Below are positions 33,217 through 43,969 of a stretch of DNA of 64,000 bases, in pieces. A model generated the notes under the pieces. The model worked only from the letters and a program-made list of their open reading frames with translations. It was not told the DNA's origin and made no database searches. Source of the DNA: Datisca glomerata (lineage: Eukaryota > Streptophyta > Magnoliopsida > Cucurbitales > Datiscaceae); assembly GCA_003255025.1 (NCBI GenBank), contig QANY01013671.1:96648-160647 (forward strand). Direction: 5' to 3'. A program made the translations under genes and the position numbers. The stretch's first letter is position 1, and each line of letters begins with the position of its first letter.

Positions 33217-36200
33217 TCTTGCTACTTAGAGCATTAGGGGGCTCAATGACTCCTTAAAACAAGCTGCTGTGAGGAAGCTTTGTAAGAATTTCAATCTTTC
33301 TCTTTGTTCTTTACTTGAAACTAAAGTGAAAAATTTTAAATTCACTAATCTTGCTAAGGCCATTTTTCCTAATTGGGAGGTGGTAGCAAACTACAATTTT
33401 GCAGCAGGGGGTAGAATTTGGGTTGCTTGGGACCCAAAAGTACTTGATGTAATAGTTTTGGATACTACTGACCAAGTTTTATTTCGTAAGCTTACTGTTA
33501 AGCATTCTAATGTTGTATGTTATATCACATTCGTATATGCTTCAAATTCTAAAGTGATCAGGAAGAAGCTTTGGGAATCCTTGTGCTCGCACCACTCACT
33601 CACTTCTCATGCCCCATGGCTTATCACCGGAGATTTCAATGTTATTGCCTCCCTTAGTGAGAAATCAGGAGGAGATAAGGGATGGGATGATGGCATCTTT
33701 GACTTCAACAAATACACTTTCACTATTGAGGTTGAGGACCTTGCATACTCAGGTTGTCAATTCACATGGTCAAACAAGCATAATGATGGAACCTTTATTA
33801 TGTGTAAGTTGGATAGAGCCATGGCAAATATTCACTGGATGGACTCGTTCCCTGACAAAAAATGTCTCTTTGCTCCACCCGGCATCTCTGATCACAGTCC
33901 AATTGTCTTACAAATGGAGAAGGACTCCTATAAACCAAGAGTAGGCTTCAAGTTTTTTGAGTTTTGGTTTGAAAGAGAAGGGTTTTGGCAGCTTTTGGAC
34001 AGAGTTTGGGGGGTTGAGATTTCAGGGACAACAATTTTTAGGCTCTGTAAGAAGCTTAAGGCACTCAAAGGTGAACTGAGGAGGTTCAACCAAAGATTTT
34101 GCAGTGATCTTCCTTCTAGAGTTAAATTGGCTGAAGCACACATGGAGTCAATTCAAAACTTGTTGGGAAATGACCCTTTAAATGCATTGTTACAGGCTTA
34201 GGAAAGAGATGCATGCTCCAAATTCTTTGAGCTTAGACATGCTGAAGTGAGCTTCTACAGGCAGAAGTCAAGAGTACAGTGGCTTCAGTTGGGTGATCAG
34301 AACACTTCTTTCTTTTTTCAAAGTATGAAAAAGAATAGATTCAAAACCAGGATTACACACCTGGACAACCAAGGCTCTCTACTTACTTCCCATGAGGAGA
34401 TCCAGGATCATATATTAGATTACTACAAAAATCTCTTGGGTACACCAAATGAAGAAATGGGAGTCAATTGGAGTATACTTGATTGTGCTTTGCCAAGAAA
34501 GCTTGGACCTGATCAGGCTGTACCTTTGGCTCTTCCCATTGAAGAAAATGAGGTCAAGCAAGCTATTTTCAGTATGGGAAGTGGCAAAGCTCCTGGACCA
34601 GATGGTTTTTCAGCTGGGTTCTTTAAGAAAGCATGGCATGTGGTGGGTGGGGATGTAACCAAAGCTGTTTTGGAGTTCTTTACTACAGGTAACCTCCTAA
34701 AAGAGGTTAACTCAACTGCAATCACCTTAATACCAAAAGTCCCTAATCCCACTAGTATTGGGGACTTTAGACCTATCTCTTGCTGCAATGTAGTCTACAA
34801 GTGCATCACAAAAATACTTGCTGAAAGACTCAAGCTTGTATTACCCAACATCGTAAGTCAGAACCAAAGTGCTTTTATCCCAGGAAGGAGAATGGCTGAC
34901 AATATTTTTCTCTCCCAAGAATTACTTAGAAGCTACCATAGATCACTTGGTTTGCCAAGGTGTGCTCTCAAGGTGGACCTTAAGAAAGCCTATGATAGTG
35001 TGAACTGGTCACTAATAGGTAAAGCTTTTCAATGCCTTGGCTTCCCAAATGTTTTCATTTCTTGGGTCATGGAGTGCCTTTCTTCTCCCTCATACTCAGT
35101 GAATATAAATGGTGAGCTGCATGGTTACTTTAGGGGTGCTAAAGGAATTAGACAAGGGGATCCAATCTCTCCTTACATCTTTGTCATCATCATGGAGGTC
35201 TTGACAGGGATCTTGAGCTTTGCAGCCAAACACTCAGAGTTCCAGTTCCATTGGAGGTGCAAAGAGCTTAACTTAGTTAATCTGTGCTTTGCTGATGACC
35301 TACTCTTATTCTGTAAAGGAGACAAAAAAAGCGTGCATGTGCTTAAGGAAGCTTTGGCCATTTTCCAAGAGCTATCAGGGCTTCAACCAAATATTTCAAA
35401 GAGTCAACTGTTCTTATCAGGGGTGAGCACAGAGATGTCTTCTATCATTCATGCTGAACTGGGTTTTACAGAAGGGTCTCTTCCAGTTAGATATCTTGGT
35501 GTCCCACTCATTACAACCAAGCTTACCAAATCAGATTGTCAAGGTTTGGTTGACAGACTCACTATGAGAATCAGTTCTTGGGAATCAAAGTATTTGTCTT
35601 ATGCTGGAAGACTCCAACTTATCAAGTCTGTCCTTATGGCTATGGTCAACTTTTGGAGTGGTCTCTTCATTCTCCCTAAAAGAGTGGTGAAGACAGTCCA
35701 ATGCTTGGTAAGAAATTTTCTATGGAATGGCCAAGATACTAAAGCTTCTGGGGCCAAGGTAGCTTGGGCAGACCTATGTTTTGACAAGGTACAAGGTGGG
35801 TTGGGCCTTAGGGATTTGGTTCTAGCTAATGAAGTTGCTATAGCCAAACACTTATGGTTCTTGCTACTCCCTTCTAAAAGATCACTTTGGAAAGATTGGT
35901 GTCAAACATACCTAATCAGAAAGAGTTCAATTTTCTTGGTTTCCATTCCTTCAAACCCATCTTGGGTTTGGAGAAAGCTTCTCAAGCTCAGGAGCAAGTT
36001 TCTGCCCTTTTGCTCTATAACTATTGGAGATGGTACTACTGTGAAGCTTCTTACAGATAATTGGCATCCTCTAGGTGTCCTTTGGGCCAGATTTGGGCAA
36101 AGACTTTTGTCAGGAACTTCTTGGACTATGGACTCTATGGTGAGTGTTGTCATTCAAGACAATCAATGGCATTGGCCAACTTCAAACACCTTTGAGTTTC

Positions 36201-36862
36201 TTGAGATTAGAAGTGTTCCAATTCCTCCTCCCCAAGCTCAACGACAAGATGTTTGGAAATGGAGTTCAAGTCAGAATGGAGATTTCTCTCTAAGTCTAAC
36301 CTATAAGGCACTGTCCCCTACAAGACAACCGGTTAAGTGGGCAAAGGTGATATGGTTCTCTAAACACATCCCAAGGTGCAGCTTTATCTCTTGGTTGGCT
36401 TTGAGAAACAAACTTTCCACTAGAGATAGGGTTGCACAATGGGACCAAACACCAGGGTTTTCTTCTGATTGTGTGTGTTGTGTTGGCTACCAGGAGACAC
36501 ATGAGCATCTTTTTATCAATTGTTGTTATGCAGCCAGAGTATGGGCCACACTTGTGAACAAATGTGATCTACACTGCCAGGTTAGGGATTGGGATCAGTT
36601 TGTAGATTGGATGCTAGCTAATGCAACAGGGAAGTCACTCAAAGGAGTCCTAGTTAAGCTAGCTTTTACTTCCTTCATCTATTATATATGGAGAGAAAGA
36701 AATGCAAGGATTTTTGAAGGCAAAATCAGAGATTCCAAGATCCTAACTGAAGCTATTTCACAATTAGTCAGATTAAGGCTTTGGGATTCGAAGTGTTTTG
36801 GCACTAATGATACTAATCTACGTTTAGTGGATAGATGGGGTCTTAACCCAAGCATTTTGTAA
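33209..36862 (+). pseudogene. LINE B1 ORF2, full length with two TAG codons
   Basis: One continuous frame of 1,217 codons is broken only by TAG at 33227-33229 (where the family has Trp in the S/T-W-x-I-R-G motif) and TAG at 34199-34201 (where Glu is expected). Endonuclease: SIRGLNDSLKQAAVRKLC, SLLETKV, AWDPKVLDV, ITGDFNVI, SDHSPIVLQM (about 33890). RT: GSGKAPGPDGFSAGFFKK (34575-34630), VDLKKAYDSVNW (34975-35010), GIRQGDPISPYIF (35145-35185), catalytic FADDLLLF (about 35289-35312). zf-RVT: WFSKHIPRCSFISWLAL (about 36355-36405), CVCC, HEHLFINC. It is the most complete LINE in the window, but the early stop removes the endonuclease start. A single copy with two stops is most simply a recently dead element. 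Confidence 0.93.
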
Positions 36863-37056
36863 ACCTTGGCTGTCTTATGAAGCATTGATATCTAATTTCA
36901 GTACTTTACATATTACCAGTTTAATTTGCGTGCAGATCTTAAGCCTCTAATCAGGCTCTAATTTTGTACTTCCTGGGGTATGCCCCTTGTACATGTGTAA
37001 GTATCTTTTGGTTTATACAATTTGTTTACCAAAAAAAAATAAAAAATAAAAAAAAA
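36863..37056 (+). other. LINE B1 3' UTR and A tail
   Basis: About 170 bases of non-coding sequence then A9-T-A6-T-A9. The same 3' UTR is seen on the minus strand in LINE B2 (62327-62470). The hairpin is listed separately. Confidence 0.85.
36975..36986 (+). other. LINE 3'-UTR hairpin (B1)
   Basis: GGGG-TATG-CCCC, preceded by TTCCT and followed by TTGTA as in family A, about 45 bases before the A tail. Confidence 0.6.
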
Positions 37057-37925
37057 TCTCAGGGGGGTCTCGGTTTAAAGGACTTGATTTTGGCCAATGA
37101 AGTTTCAGTGGCATGGCACCTTTGGTTCTTAATCTCAAATGATTGTTATTCCTTGTGGAAGGATTGGTGCTTCACCTTCTTAAAAAGAGCTCCATTTTTA
37201 TTACTCATATTCCTTCTGCTTGCTCTTGGGTTTGGAGAAAGAATCTGAAATTAAGGGATAAATTCTCTCCCTTTTGCAAAGTAACTTATGGAGATTAGAG
37301 ATACCCCTCTCTCCCCTCCCAAGGGTCTAGTAAGGGATTCTTGGGCTTGGACCCCTAGAAAGAAAGGGCTTTTCTCAGTTAAAGATACCTATAAAGCCCT
37401 TGCTCCGGATAGGGATGTGTGAGGTGGGCTATGCTAATTTGGTTCAATCGCCATGTGCCTAGGTTTAGCTTCCTCTCTTGGGTGGCTATCAAAGACAAGT
37501 TGCTGACTAAGGATAGAATGAAACTTTGGTCCCTACCTACATCTATTAGCCCTTCATGTGTATTTTGTGTGGGTGGGTTTGAGTTAGCTGAGTACCTTTT
37601 TATGGGATGCAAATCAACAAGGACAATTTGAGACACTCTTCTAGCTAAATGTGGTTTGAGAAGCCCCCACTCCAACTGGTATCAATGGATCTCTTGGCTC
37701 CTAGTTAAGGCCAAAGGTAAGTCTGTTGTTAGCTCCATTCTGAAGCTTCTGGTCACAACCTTTATCTACCATATTTGGAGGGAGAGGAACCTCATAATCT
37801 TCCCGAGAAAAATCAGGGATAATGCTGTTTCGATCAAGGTTATCTCGTGCTCCATTAGGGATAGGCTTTGGTTGCTTAATGGTGTCCTTGCCTCAGAGTT
37901 GAACTTGTCTCTCCAAGCTGCTTGA
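37057..37925 (+). pseudogene. LINE C ORF2, 3' piece (zf-RVT end)
   Basis: Continuation of the LINE C ORF2 after the B1 insertion: SQGGLGLKDLILANEVSVA (37055-37111), then a frameshift and deletions around 37245-37300, AWTPRKKGLFSVKDTYKA-like codons to 37400, the zf-RVT block (LIWFNRHVPRFSFLSWVA, 37433-37487; CVFC; EYLFMGC) and IWRERNLIIFPRK near 37775. It ends at a stop near 37923. Several frames are needed to read it, so it was already decayed before or after B1 arrived. The remainder to 38200 is 3' UTR. Confidence 0.85.
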
Positions 37926-38127
37926 GATCTCAACCTTTTGATTTTTGAGCCTCCTTAGTGGCTGAATATGTTAATTTGTTTCTTTGTAATGTTTTTTTGT
38001 ATTAAGGAGTTTGGTTTGTTTTTGTAATGGGTTGAGTTTTAGTTGTTTATTTTTTTGTGCTTAGAATTGTTTTGGCTTTAGCTAGCTGGGCTTATCTCTT
38101 TTTTGGCTTTGTAGCTTTGTATATCCC

Positions 38128-38139
38128 GGGGTATGCCCC
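38128..38139 (+). other. LINE 3'-UTR hairpin (C)
   Basis: GGGG-TATG-CCCC with CCC before it, giving a slightly different left flank; about 54 bases before the A run at 38193-38200. Confidence 0.6.
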
Positions 38140-38198
38140 TTCCCTTGTATATTTGTTTGTATTTTTTGGGTTAATACATTTTTTGCTTACTGAAAAAA

Positions 38199-38205
38199 AA
38201 TTTGG
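38199..38205 (+). repeat. Target-site duplication of LINE C, right
   Basis: AATTTGG, partner of 32381-32387. Gypsy G3 minus-strand coding sequence resumes directly. Confidence 0.7.
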
Positions 38206-39217
38206 AAAGGCAGCACCGGGTTTGAAATCTATTTGATGCTCAATACCTCTTAAAGGAGGTAATCCATGGGGAATCTCCTCGAGAAATAGGTCCTCGAACT
38301 CCTGTAATAAAGACAACATAACACTAGTTAAAGAGGGGTTAAGGTATTAGTAGAAAAATAAGCATCCTTGTACATGAGTACAAGTAGTTGTTGCCTTGCA
38401 ATAAGAACACTCGTAACCTCACGTTTTCCAGCAAAATCACTCACTCTCTTGTCTTTCTCTCCTTTTTGTACATTTTTTTCTCATTTATTCTCTTGGCCTC
38501 ACTCTTTTGAACTTTTTTCCCTCGACCTCACTCTCACTCTCTCTCTTTTTCTTTCCCTCTTGATCACGAATTTGTTTTTCTCTCTTTTTGCACTCATTTA
38601 AACCTCCAATAAATCAAGCCATGGTAGCCTCTCGGTCTTCGTCAACATTCGTCCTTATCATTTCTACTCCATCTCCTTGTAATAATCTTCCACGCTCATT
38701 GAACCTTTAAGCAGACCTTGCAATTTTCTTTGTAAGTCTCTCTTCCGCATCACCACTTTCGTGTCCTCCCAAGTTCGAATAGCCCTCTCCCCATTCTTCT
38801 TCCTACTAAGCACCAATTGATCTCACCAAATACAAGCATAATCAGCAAACTACACGACTGCCAATTTGACTTTCTTCTCCTCCGAATAATTATGACAGTC
38901 AAACACATGTTCGACTTTTCTCTCCCACTCCAAATACAACTCCAGATCATTCTTCCCTTGGAACGTAGGAATTGTCATTTTAATACTTCCCAGATTGTTA
39001 TCATTCTTCTCTTGATTCCCCGTTTTCTCCTCGAACTAGAACATTCATATTCAGGATATTCCTACTCCTCTTCCTCAAACAAACATCTTTTATTGGATTT
39101 AGAACTAGTAGAGGATTGCAAACGATCAAATCTCACATTCAGCAACTTAAATTGATCATTAATAGCCTTTATAAACACCTTCATGTCGATGCCTTATGGT
39201 TCTCCGTCGCTACTCAT
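38201..39217 (-). pseudogene. Gypsy G3 gag fused to pol linker by deletion
   Basis: Minus-strand gag starts at ATG 39217 (MSSDGEP, then an early stop). Capsid text follows: YLEWERKVEHVFDCHNYSE (about 38940-38880), the DYACIWWDQL block (about 38845-38810) and [18 protein letters not shown] codons (near 38690). Near 38630 the sequence jumps to the Lys/Glu/Arg-rich linker (38600-38440), so the CCHC knuckle and protease are deleted. It then reads LLQEFEDLFLEEIPHGLPPLRGIEHQIDF (38310-38220) up to the LINE C insertion. The RT N-terminus continues at 32387-32221. Confidence 0.83.
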
Positions 39218-40280
39218 GTTGACAATCTGAAAAAAATAATATAAAAAGGATCGTTGTTCCTCACACACTCCCTCACGTGTTTATACTCAAATCAGATTCA
39301 CTCGTTTCGTTTATGTTCACTCTATTTTGGCTTTTTTTCAAAGATGATCTCACCACTCTTGCCTTTTACCACTCAAGCCAGCCATCTTTATGTTCTTAAG
39401 AGAATAAAAATCAATAATTCTTAAGGAGCAAATGTTAGATGGTGAAAATCTTAAAAAAAATCAGAATTTTAAAACTTAGTTGAAGCAAATGGGAAGAGAG
39501 AGAAAAGAAATTAACTTTAAGGAGCCAAGAAAATAAGAAAACTTCAAAAGGAAGCAAAAGACATGTGAAAGAATTCTCTAGAATACTCAATTATAAATGA
39601 AGAAGCAAGGAAAACAAAGCAGCCTTCCATCTCCAACAATTTTTTTTCTTTTTTTTTTCAAGATAATTAGTTGCTCGATAATATAAAAAAATAAAAAATA
39701 AAAAATGGAAATTCAAAATTCAAATTCAAATTTGAATGATAAGGATAGGATAAGGATAATGAGAATGGATAATGATAACATGATAAGATGAGATGATAAG
39801 ATGTTAAGATGATAAGATGATAAGATGAGATGATTCTATCTCTAATTTAAAATTCAAATTCCAATTTGTAAAAGATAGAGATGTGATAAGATGTGAGAAA
39901 AAATGGAAGATAAAGAACACAATTGAAGATAAGATGTGATAAACAATGGAATTTCGAAATTGAAATTTGAAATTCGAAAATTGAAGTCTAAAATTCTGAA
40001 TTTTTGGGTAAAACTGCGCATAAACTTAAAGAGCTCGGAAACAGGTGAAATGAAAGAATTTGACTTTGAACTTTGAATGAACTTTGTAGGGCAAAAAAAT
40101 ACGTTTGATTTGATATGCAATAAAGCTTGTTTTCACTACCAGATCAAAAGTTATGGTTATTTTAAGATTAGTCAACAAAATCACATGAAAAAGACTAGTT
40201 CTTTTTGTTTTTTTCTTAACTGAAACGAAAGCACAATAAGACTTGATACTAGGACAAGAAGTAGAAAGGAAGGTGATGAC
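39218..40280 (-). other. Gypsy G3 5' leader
   Basis: Non-coding leader upstream of gag on the minus strand: GTGTGAGGAACAACG and the CACGTGAGGGAG-type motif seen in the G1 and G4 leaders, an A-rich stretch, a TATCT-rich tract (39740-39840 as its complement), and CATAACTTTTGATC (about 40155-40140), which matches the leader of the non-autonomous element near 15290. No LTR or primer site is visible on its right; gypsy tail sequence in the other orientation begins near 40281. Confidence 0.72.
39735..39845 (-). repeat. TATCT-rich microsatellite in G3 leader
   Basis: Reads as GATAAGATGA-type units on the plus strand. Same position relative to gag as the tract at 46684-47075 before G4. Confidence 0.8.
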
Positions 40281-40605
40281 GATCCAGTTGTACAAGCTCA
40301 AATGATGGATCCATTTCAAGTAACAAGCGGTCCAATCACAAGAGCTAGAGCAAAAAGGATGACTGAAGCACTCAATGGGCTAGTGGAGCAAGTGGAGGCC
40401 CAAACAAGTGTGGAGATGTATAATTTTGGAAAAGAAGTTAGACTTCTCAACTTCGTAACCTACATGGAGCATGACGTGGCGTCTAACATGGCAGCCTACA
40501 TAGAGCAACGGCGTCCAACATGGCAGTCCACATGGAGCATAATGTGGCATCCAACATGACATCATACATGGAGCATGATGTGACGTCCAACATGGCAACC
40601 TCTAA
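40281..40605 (+). pseudogene. Gypsy polyprotein tail with 12-residue repeats
   Basis: A plus-strand fragment of the same gypsy type as G4: MMDPFQVTSGPITRARAKRM (40302-40361), LNGLVEQVEAQTSVEM, then VTYMEHDVASNMAAY and about three more degenerate 36-base units to 40603 (one with a frameshift near 40507). It is cut off sharply at about 40605, where minus-strand G2 sequence begins in CTCTAAGTCTTGTAATTGGA. No LTR follows. Only the extreme C-terminus is present, so no enzyme is encoded. Confidence 0.82.
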
Positions 40606-42035
40606 GTCTTGTAATTGGATAAAGGATCTTGTGCAAGTTCCGCTGCATTCCCGCGTGTATGCTCAGCCCCACGTCCATTTTCAGCTCCTAGATTTGCATT
40701 AGTCTCCCCCTCTTGAGAAGGATTTGTCCTCAAATCAACACCTGCATCAAATGGAGACAAATCAGCAACATTAAAGCTTGTACTGACACCGTATTCACCT
40801 GGTAAGTCAAGTTTGTAAGCATTGTCATTAATGCGTTCCACCACTTGAAATGGTCCATCACCCCGAGGTAGGAGTTTTATACGCCGCTGCTCCGAAAAAT
40901 GCTCTTTTCTCAAGTGCAACCAAACCCAATCTCCTGCTTCAAAAACTATCTTCTTGCTTCTCTTGTTGGGTTGATTGACATATTGTTCAGTCCTCCTTTC
41001 AATATTCAACCGCGCCTTCTCATAAATTTGCTTTCCGAATTCAGCCTTCTTTTTCCCGTCTATGTTTACACGTTCACTCAAAGGTGAATGAAATCCAACG
41101 GAGACAAAGGATTAAATCCATAAACAATATCAAATGGTGAAAAATTAGTTGCTGAATGTGCACTTCTATTGTAAGCAAATTCAACATGTGGCAAACAATC
41201 TTCCCACGTTTTCAAGTTCTTCTTAATGATAGCACGCAATAAAGAAGACAAAGTTCTATTCACTACTTCAGTTTGACCATCAGTTTGTGGATGACAAGTA
41301 GTAGAAAACAATAACTTGGTTCCCAACTTTCCCCACAAAGTCTTCCAAAAGTAACTTAAAAACTTTGCATCCCTACCAGAAACAATGGTCTTAGGCATGC
41401 CATGTAATCTAACAATTTCTTTGAAGAACAAATCAGTTATATGTGATGCATCATCAGTTTTATAGCATGCAATGAAGTGTGCCATTCTAGAAAACCTGTC
41501 AACCACCACAAAAATTGAATCTGTCCCCCTCTTAGTTCTAGGTAAACCCAAAACAAAATCCATGGAAATATCAGTCCAAGGTTTACTAGGTATAGACAAA
41601 GGGGGTGTACAAGCCATGAGGTTTTAATTTAGACTTCGCTTGTTTACATGTGATACATTTTTCACAGATTCTTTGCACATCACAATTCATATGAGGCCAA
41701 AAGAAATGTTCATGCGAAACTCCAAAAGGCTTAGCTACTCCAAAATGGCCCATTAATCCTCTTCCATGAGCTTTTCTCACAAGCAATTGACTCAAAGAAC
41801 ACTTAGGCACACATAATTTATTTTCCCTAAACAGAAATTCATTATGCCTATAGAACTTATCAATTGCCACTTTTTCACATGCATTGAACACATTACCAAA
41901 ATCAGAATCTTGTGCATACAAATCCTTAATGTATTCAAAACCAAGCAATTTTGTGTATAAAATTGAAAGTATGGCATATCTTCGGGACAATGTGTCAGCA
42001 ACCACATTTTCCTTACCTCGCCTATATTTGATCAC
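40606..42035 (-). pseudogene. Gypsy G2 integrase and C-terminal tail
   Basis: Three overlapping open stretches on the minus strand. 42035-41586 carries the end of RNase H ([10 protein letters not shown]) and the integrase zinc-binding region: [15 protein letters not shown] (H), then H-F-F-W-P and [13 protein letters not shown]. 41617-41078 carries the core: [17 protein letters not shown] (first catalytic Asp kept), [14 protein letters not shown] (second region; Gly where Asp-Arg-Asp context is usual), [16 protein letters not shown] (Glu kept). 41081-40606 carries the C-terminal part: EAGDWVWLHLRKE, GDGPFQVVERINDNAYKL, FNVADLSPFD. The breaks are a frameshift near 41610 and a stop near 41080. 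Confidence 0.9.
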
Positions 42036-42089
42036 ATAAGGAAATGTTTCAATGAATTCTACTCACTTGGCATGTCATTTGTTCAACTG

Positions 42090-43200
42090 CTATCCCTCCT
42101 TTGGCCATAGATAATGCTGCCAATTTTCCAATACCCTCACCAAAGTGTACATCTCTTTATCATAAGTTGGATAATTTAGAGCTGCCCTACTCAACTTTTC
42201 ACTAAAATAAGGCACGGGGCGACTTTCTTGCATCAAAACAGTTCCAATACCTATTCCTGAGACATCGCACTCAATTTCAAATGTTTTCATAAAGTTAGGT
42301 AAAATAAGCAATGGTGCATTAGTTAACTTTTCTTTGATCAAATTGAATGCTTTTTCTTGTTCCTTTTCCCACTGAAATGGAAAATTTTTCTTGATGACTT
42401 TAGTAAGAGGGGCGACCAAGCTACTAAAATCACTCACAAACCGTCTATAGAAGCTAGCTAGGCCGTGAAAACTCCTCACTTGGCTGATTGTTGTTGGCGT
42501 TGGTCACTCTTGTATTGCCTTCACCTTTTCCTTGTACACCTGAATTCCTTTAGAACTAACAACAAAGCCAAGAAACACAAGCTTATCCTTGCAAAAGGTA
42601 CACTTCTTGAGGTTAGCAAACAACTTTTCTTTCCTTAACACATCTAAAACAGATTTCAAATGCTCTACATGTTCTTCCATGTTTTTTCTAAAAATTAGGA
42701 TATCATCAAAATATACAACTACAAATCTACCAATAAATGCACGTAAAGCATGGTTTATCAAACGCATAAATGTGCTCGGAGCATTAGTTAAACCAAAAGG
42801 CGTCACTGACCACTCGTACAAACCGTGTTTAGTTTTAAAGGCAGTTTTCCATTCATCACCTTCTTTCATTCTTAAGATCAATCTTTGTAAAAATACAAGA
42901 ACCATGCAATTCATCCAGCATATCATCTAGTCTAAGAATAGGATGACGATACTTTACCGTTATGTTGTTAATGGCTCGGCAATCTATGCACATCCTCCAT
43001 GTACCATCTTTCTTAGGAACTAGCAGCACCGAAACTGCACAAGGATTCATACTTTCACGCACATAACCCTTCTCCAACAATTCACTTACTTGCCTTTGAA
43101 TTTTCTTTGTTTCCTTGGGATTGCTCCTATAGGCAGGTCGGTTTGGAATTGATGCGCCAGGTATGAAATCAATTTGATGTTCGATTCCACGAATTGTTGG
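42090..43200 (-). pseudogene. Gypsy G2 RT and RNase H
   Basis: RT begins around 43200 on the minus strand (GIEHQIDFIPGASIPNRPAYR), with [19 protein letters not shown] (about 43020-42965), a break near 42890, [15 protein letters not shown] (42860-42815), [13 protein letters not shown], and an intact catalytic Y-F-D-D box (42702-42713). A stop interrupts the frame just before the primer-grip region near 42500. RNase H follows from about 42340 ([29 protein letters not shown]) to [19 protein letters not shown], where a small deletion near 42090 removes the TDHESLKHL block. It is the only gypsy RT in the window with a fully canonical catalytic box and no stop within ten codons after it. Confidence 0.88.
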
Positions 43201-43966
43201 TAAGCCATGAGGTATCTCTTTGGGAAAGACATTATCAAACTCCTGCAAAAGAGAAAGAATAATGTGCGACAAAGAATCGGCAAGATCATTATTAGTACAT
43301 AAAAAGGCCTCAGTTTCTTTTCTCTCATTTTCTTTCCTCTCAATTTCAGCCTTTCTTTCTTTTTCTCTCTTCTTTTCATTTGATCTTTTGAACTTTACTT
43401 GATCCTCCATAACCTGTTTTGGAGTTAATGGAACAAGAGTAATAAGTTTCTTTTCAAAAGTAAAAGAAAACTTATTTATGAATCCATCATGTGTAGCCCT
43501 TCGATCATATTGCCATGGTCTCCCCAACAATATGACATGCATGCATAGGAACCACATCACAAAGCACATCATCTTCATATTTGCCAGTGGAAAATGCTAC
43601 CAACACTTGCTTTGTCACCTTGATTTCGCCACATTCATTCAGCCATTGAAACCGATAAGGACGAGTGTGTTTTAAGGTTGTTAAGGACAACTTCTCCACC
43701 AAATCAGTGCTGGCTATGTTTGTGCAACTTCCCCCATCAATAATTACGCTGCAAACTTTGTTCTTGACAAAGCATCGAGTATGAAACAAATTCTCTCTTT
43801 GGTTGCTTTCTTCCTCCTTAACTTGCATGTTGAGAGCTCCCCTTGCTACCAATAATTCTCCAACCACAGCATTTTGCTCATCATCAGCATCTTGTAAAGG
43901 TAGAATTTCATCAACTACTTCCTCCTCATCCTCCGATTCAAGCTCACCTTGGGCATTTATCACCAT
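43201..43966 (-). pseudogene. Gypsy G2 protease and linker
   Basis: Aspartic protease of the polyprotein, cutting gag-pol. Minus-strand stretch 43966-43505: acidic start (ESEDEEEVVDEILPLQD), LVARGALNMQVKEEESNQ, NLFHTRCFVKNKVC, then the active-site motif SVIIDGGSCTNIAS (about 43755-43715). The motif has D-G-G-S instead of the common D-S/T-G; the same variant occurs in G1, G4 and G5, so it is a family trait rather than a lesion. The frame shifts near 43530 (HIVGETMA versus LLGRPWQYDRR). The Glu/Lys/Arg-rich linker occupies about 43410-43310. Confidence 0.87.
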
Positions 43967-43969
43967 CGC

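Larger units (their letters stand above)
32696..37055 (+). mobile_element. LINE B1, 5'-truncated in ORF1, nested in LINE C
   Basis: It contains the ORF1 tail, a full-length ORF2 and a 3' UTR ending in a tail of the form A9-T-A6-T-A9 (37031-37056). It lies in the same orientation as its host LINE C, between the codons AWEDLCFHE and SQGGLG. Target duplication cannot be separated from the A tail; AAATC near 32690 and the AAATCTC after the tail are candidates. The 5' junction shows an imperfect palindrome (ATGAAATCA...TGATTTCAT, 32681-32704). Near-identity of its 3' half to LINE B2 (62432-63010) suggests recent family activity. Confidence 0.88.
32388..38200 (+). mobile_element. LINE C, 5'-truncated, split by LINE B1
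   Basis: The 5' part is 32388-32695 (RYLGVPL-like start, then YLSFAGRLQLIKSVLAAM and the AWEDLCF block) and the 3' part is 37056-38200. It inserted into gypsy G3 and is flanked by AATTTGG. Its own body is interrupted inside the AWEDLCFHE / SQGGLGLKDL codons by LINE B1. The element ends in a 3' UTR with the shared hairpin and A8 at 38193-38200. It is related to but distinct from families A and B. Confidence 0.85.

Noticed and set aside
38368..39155. Ser/Phe/Leu-rich plus-strand open frames
   Set aside because: Antisense of the Lys/Glu-rich linker and gag of minus-strand gypsy G3.
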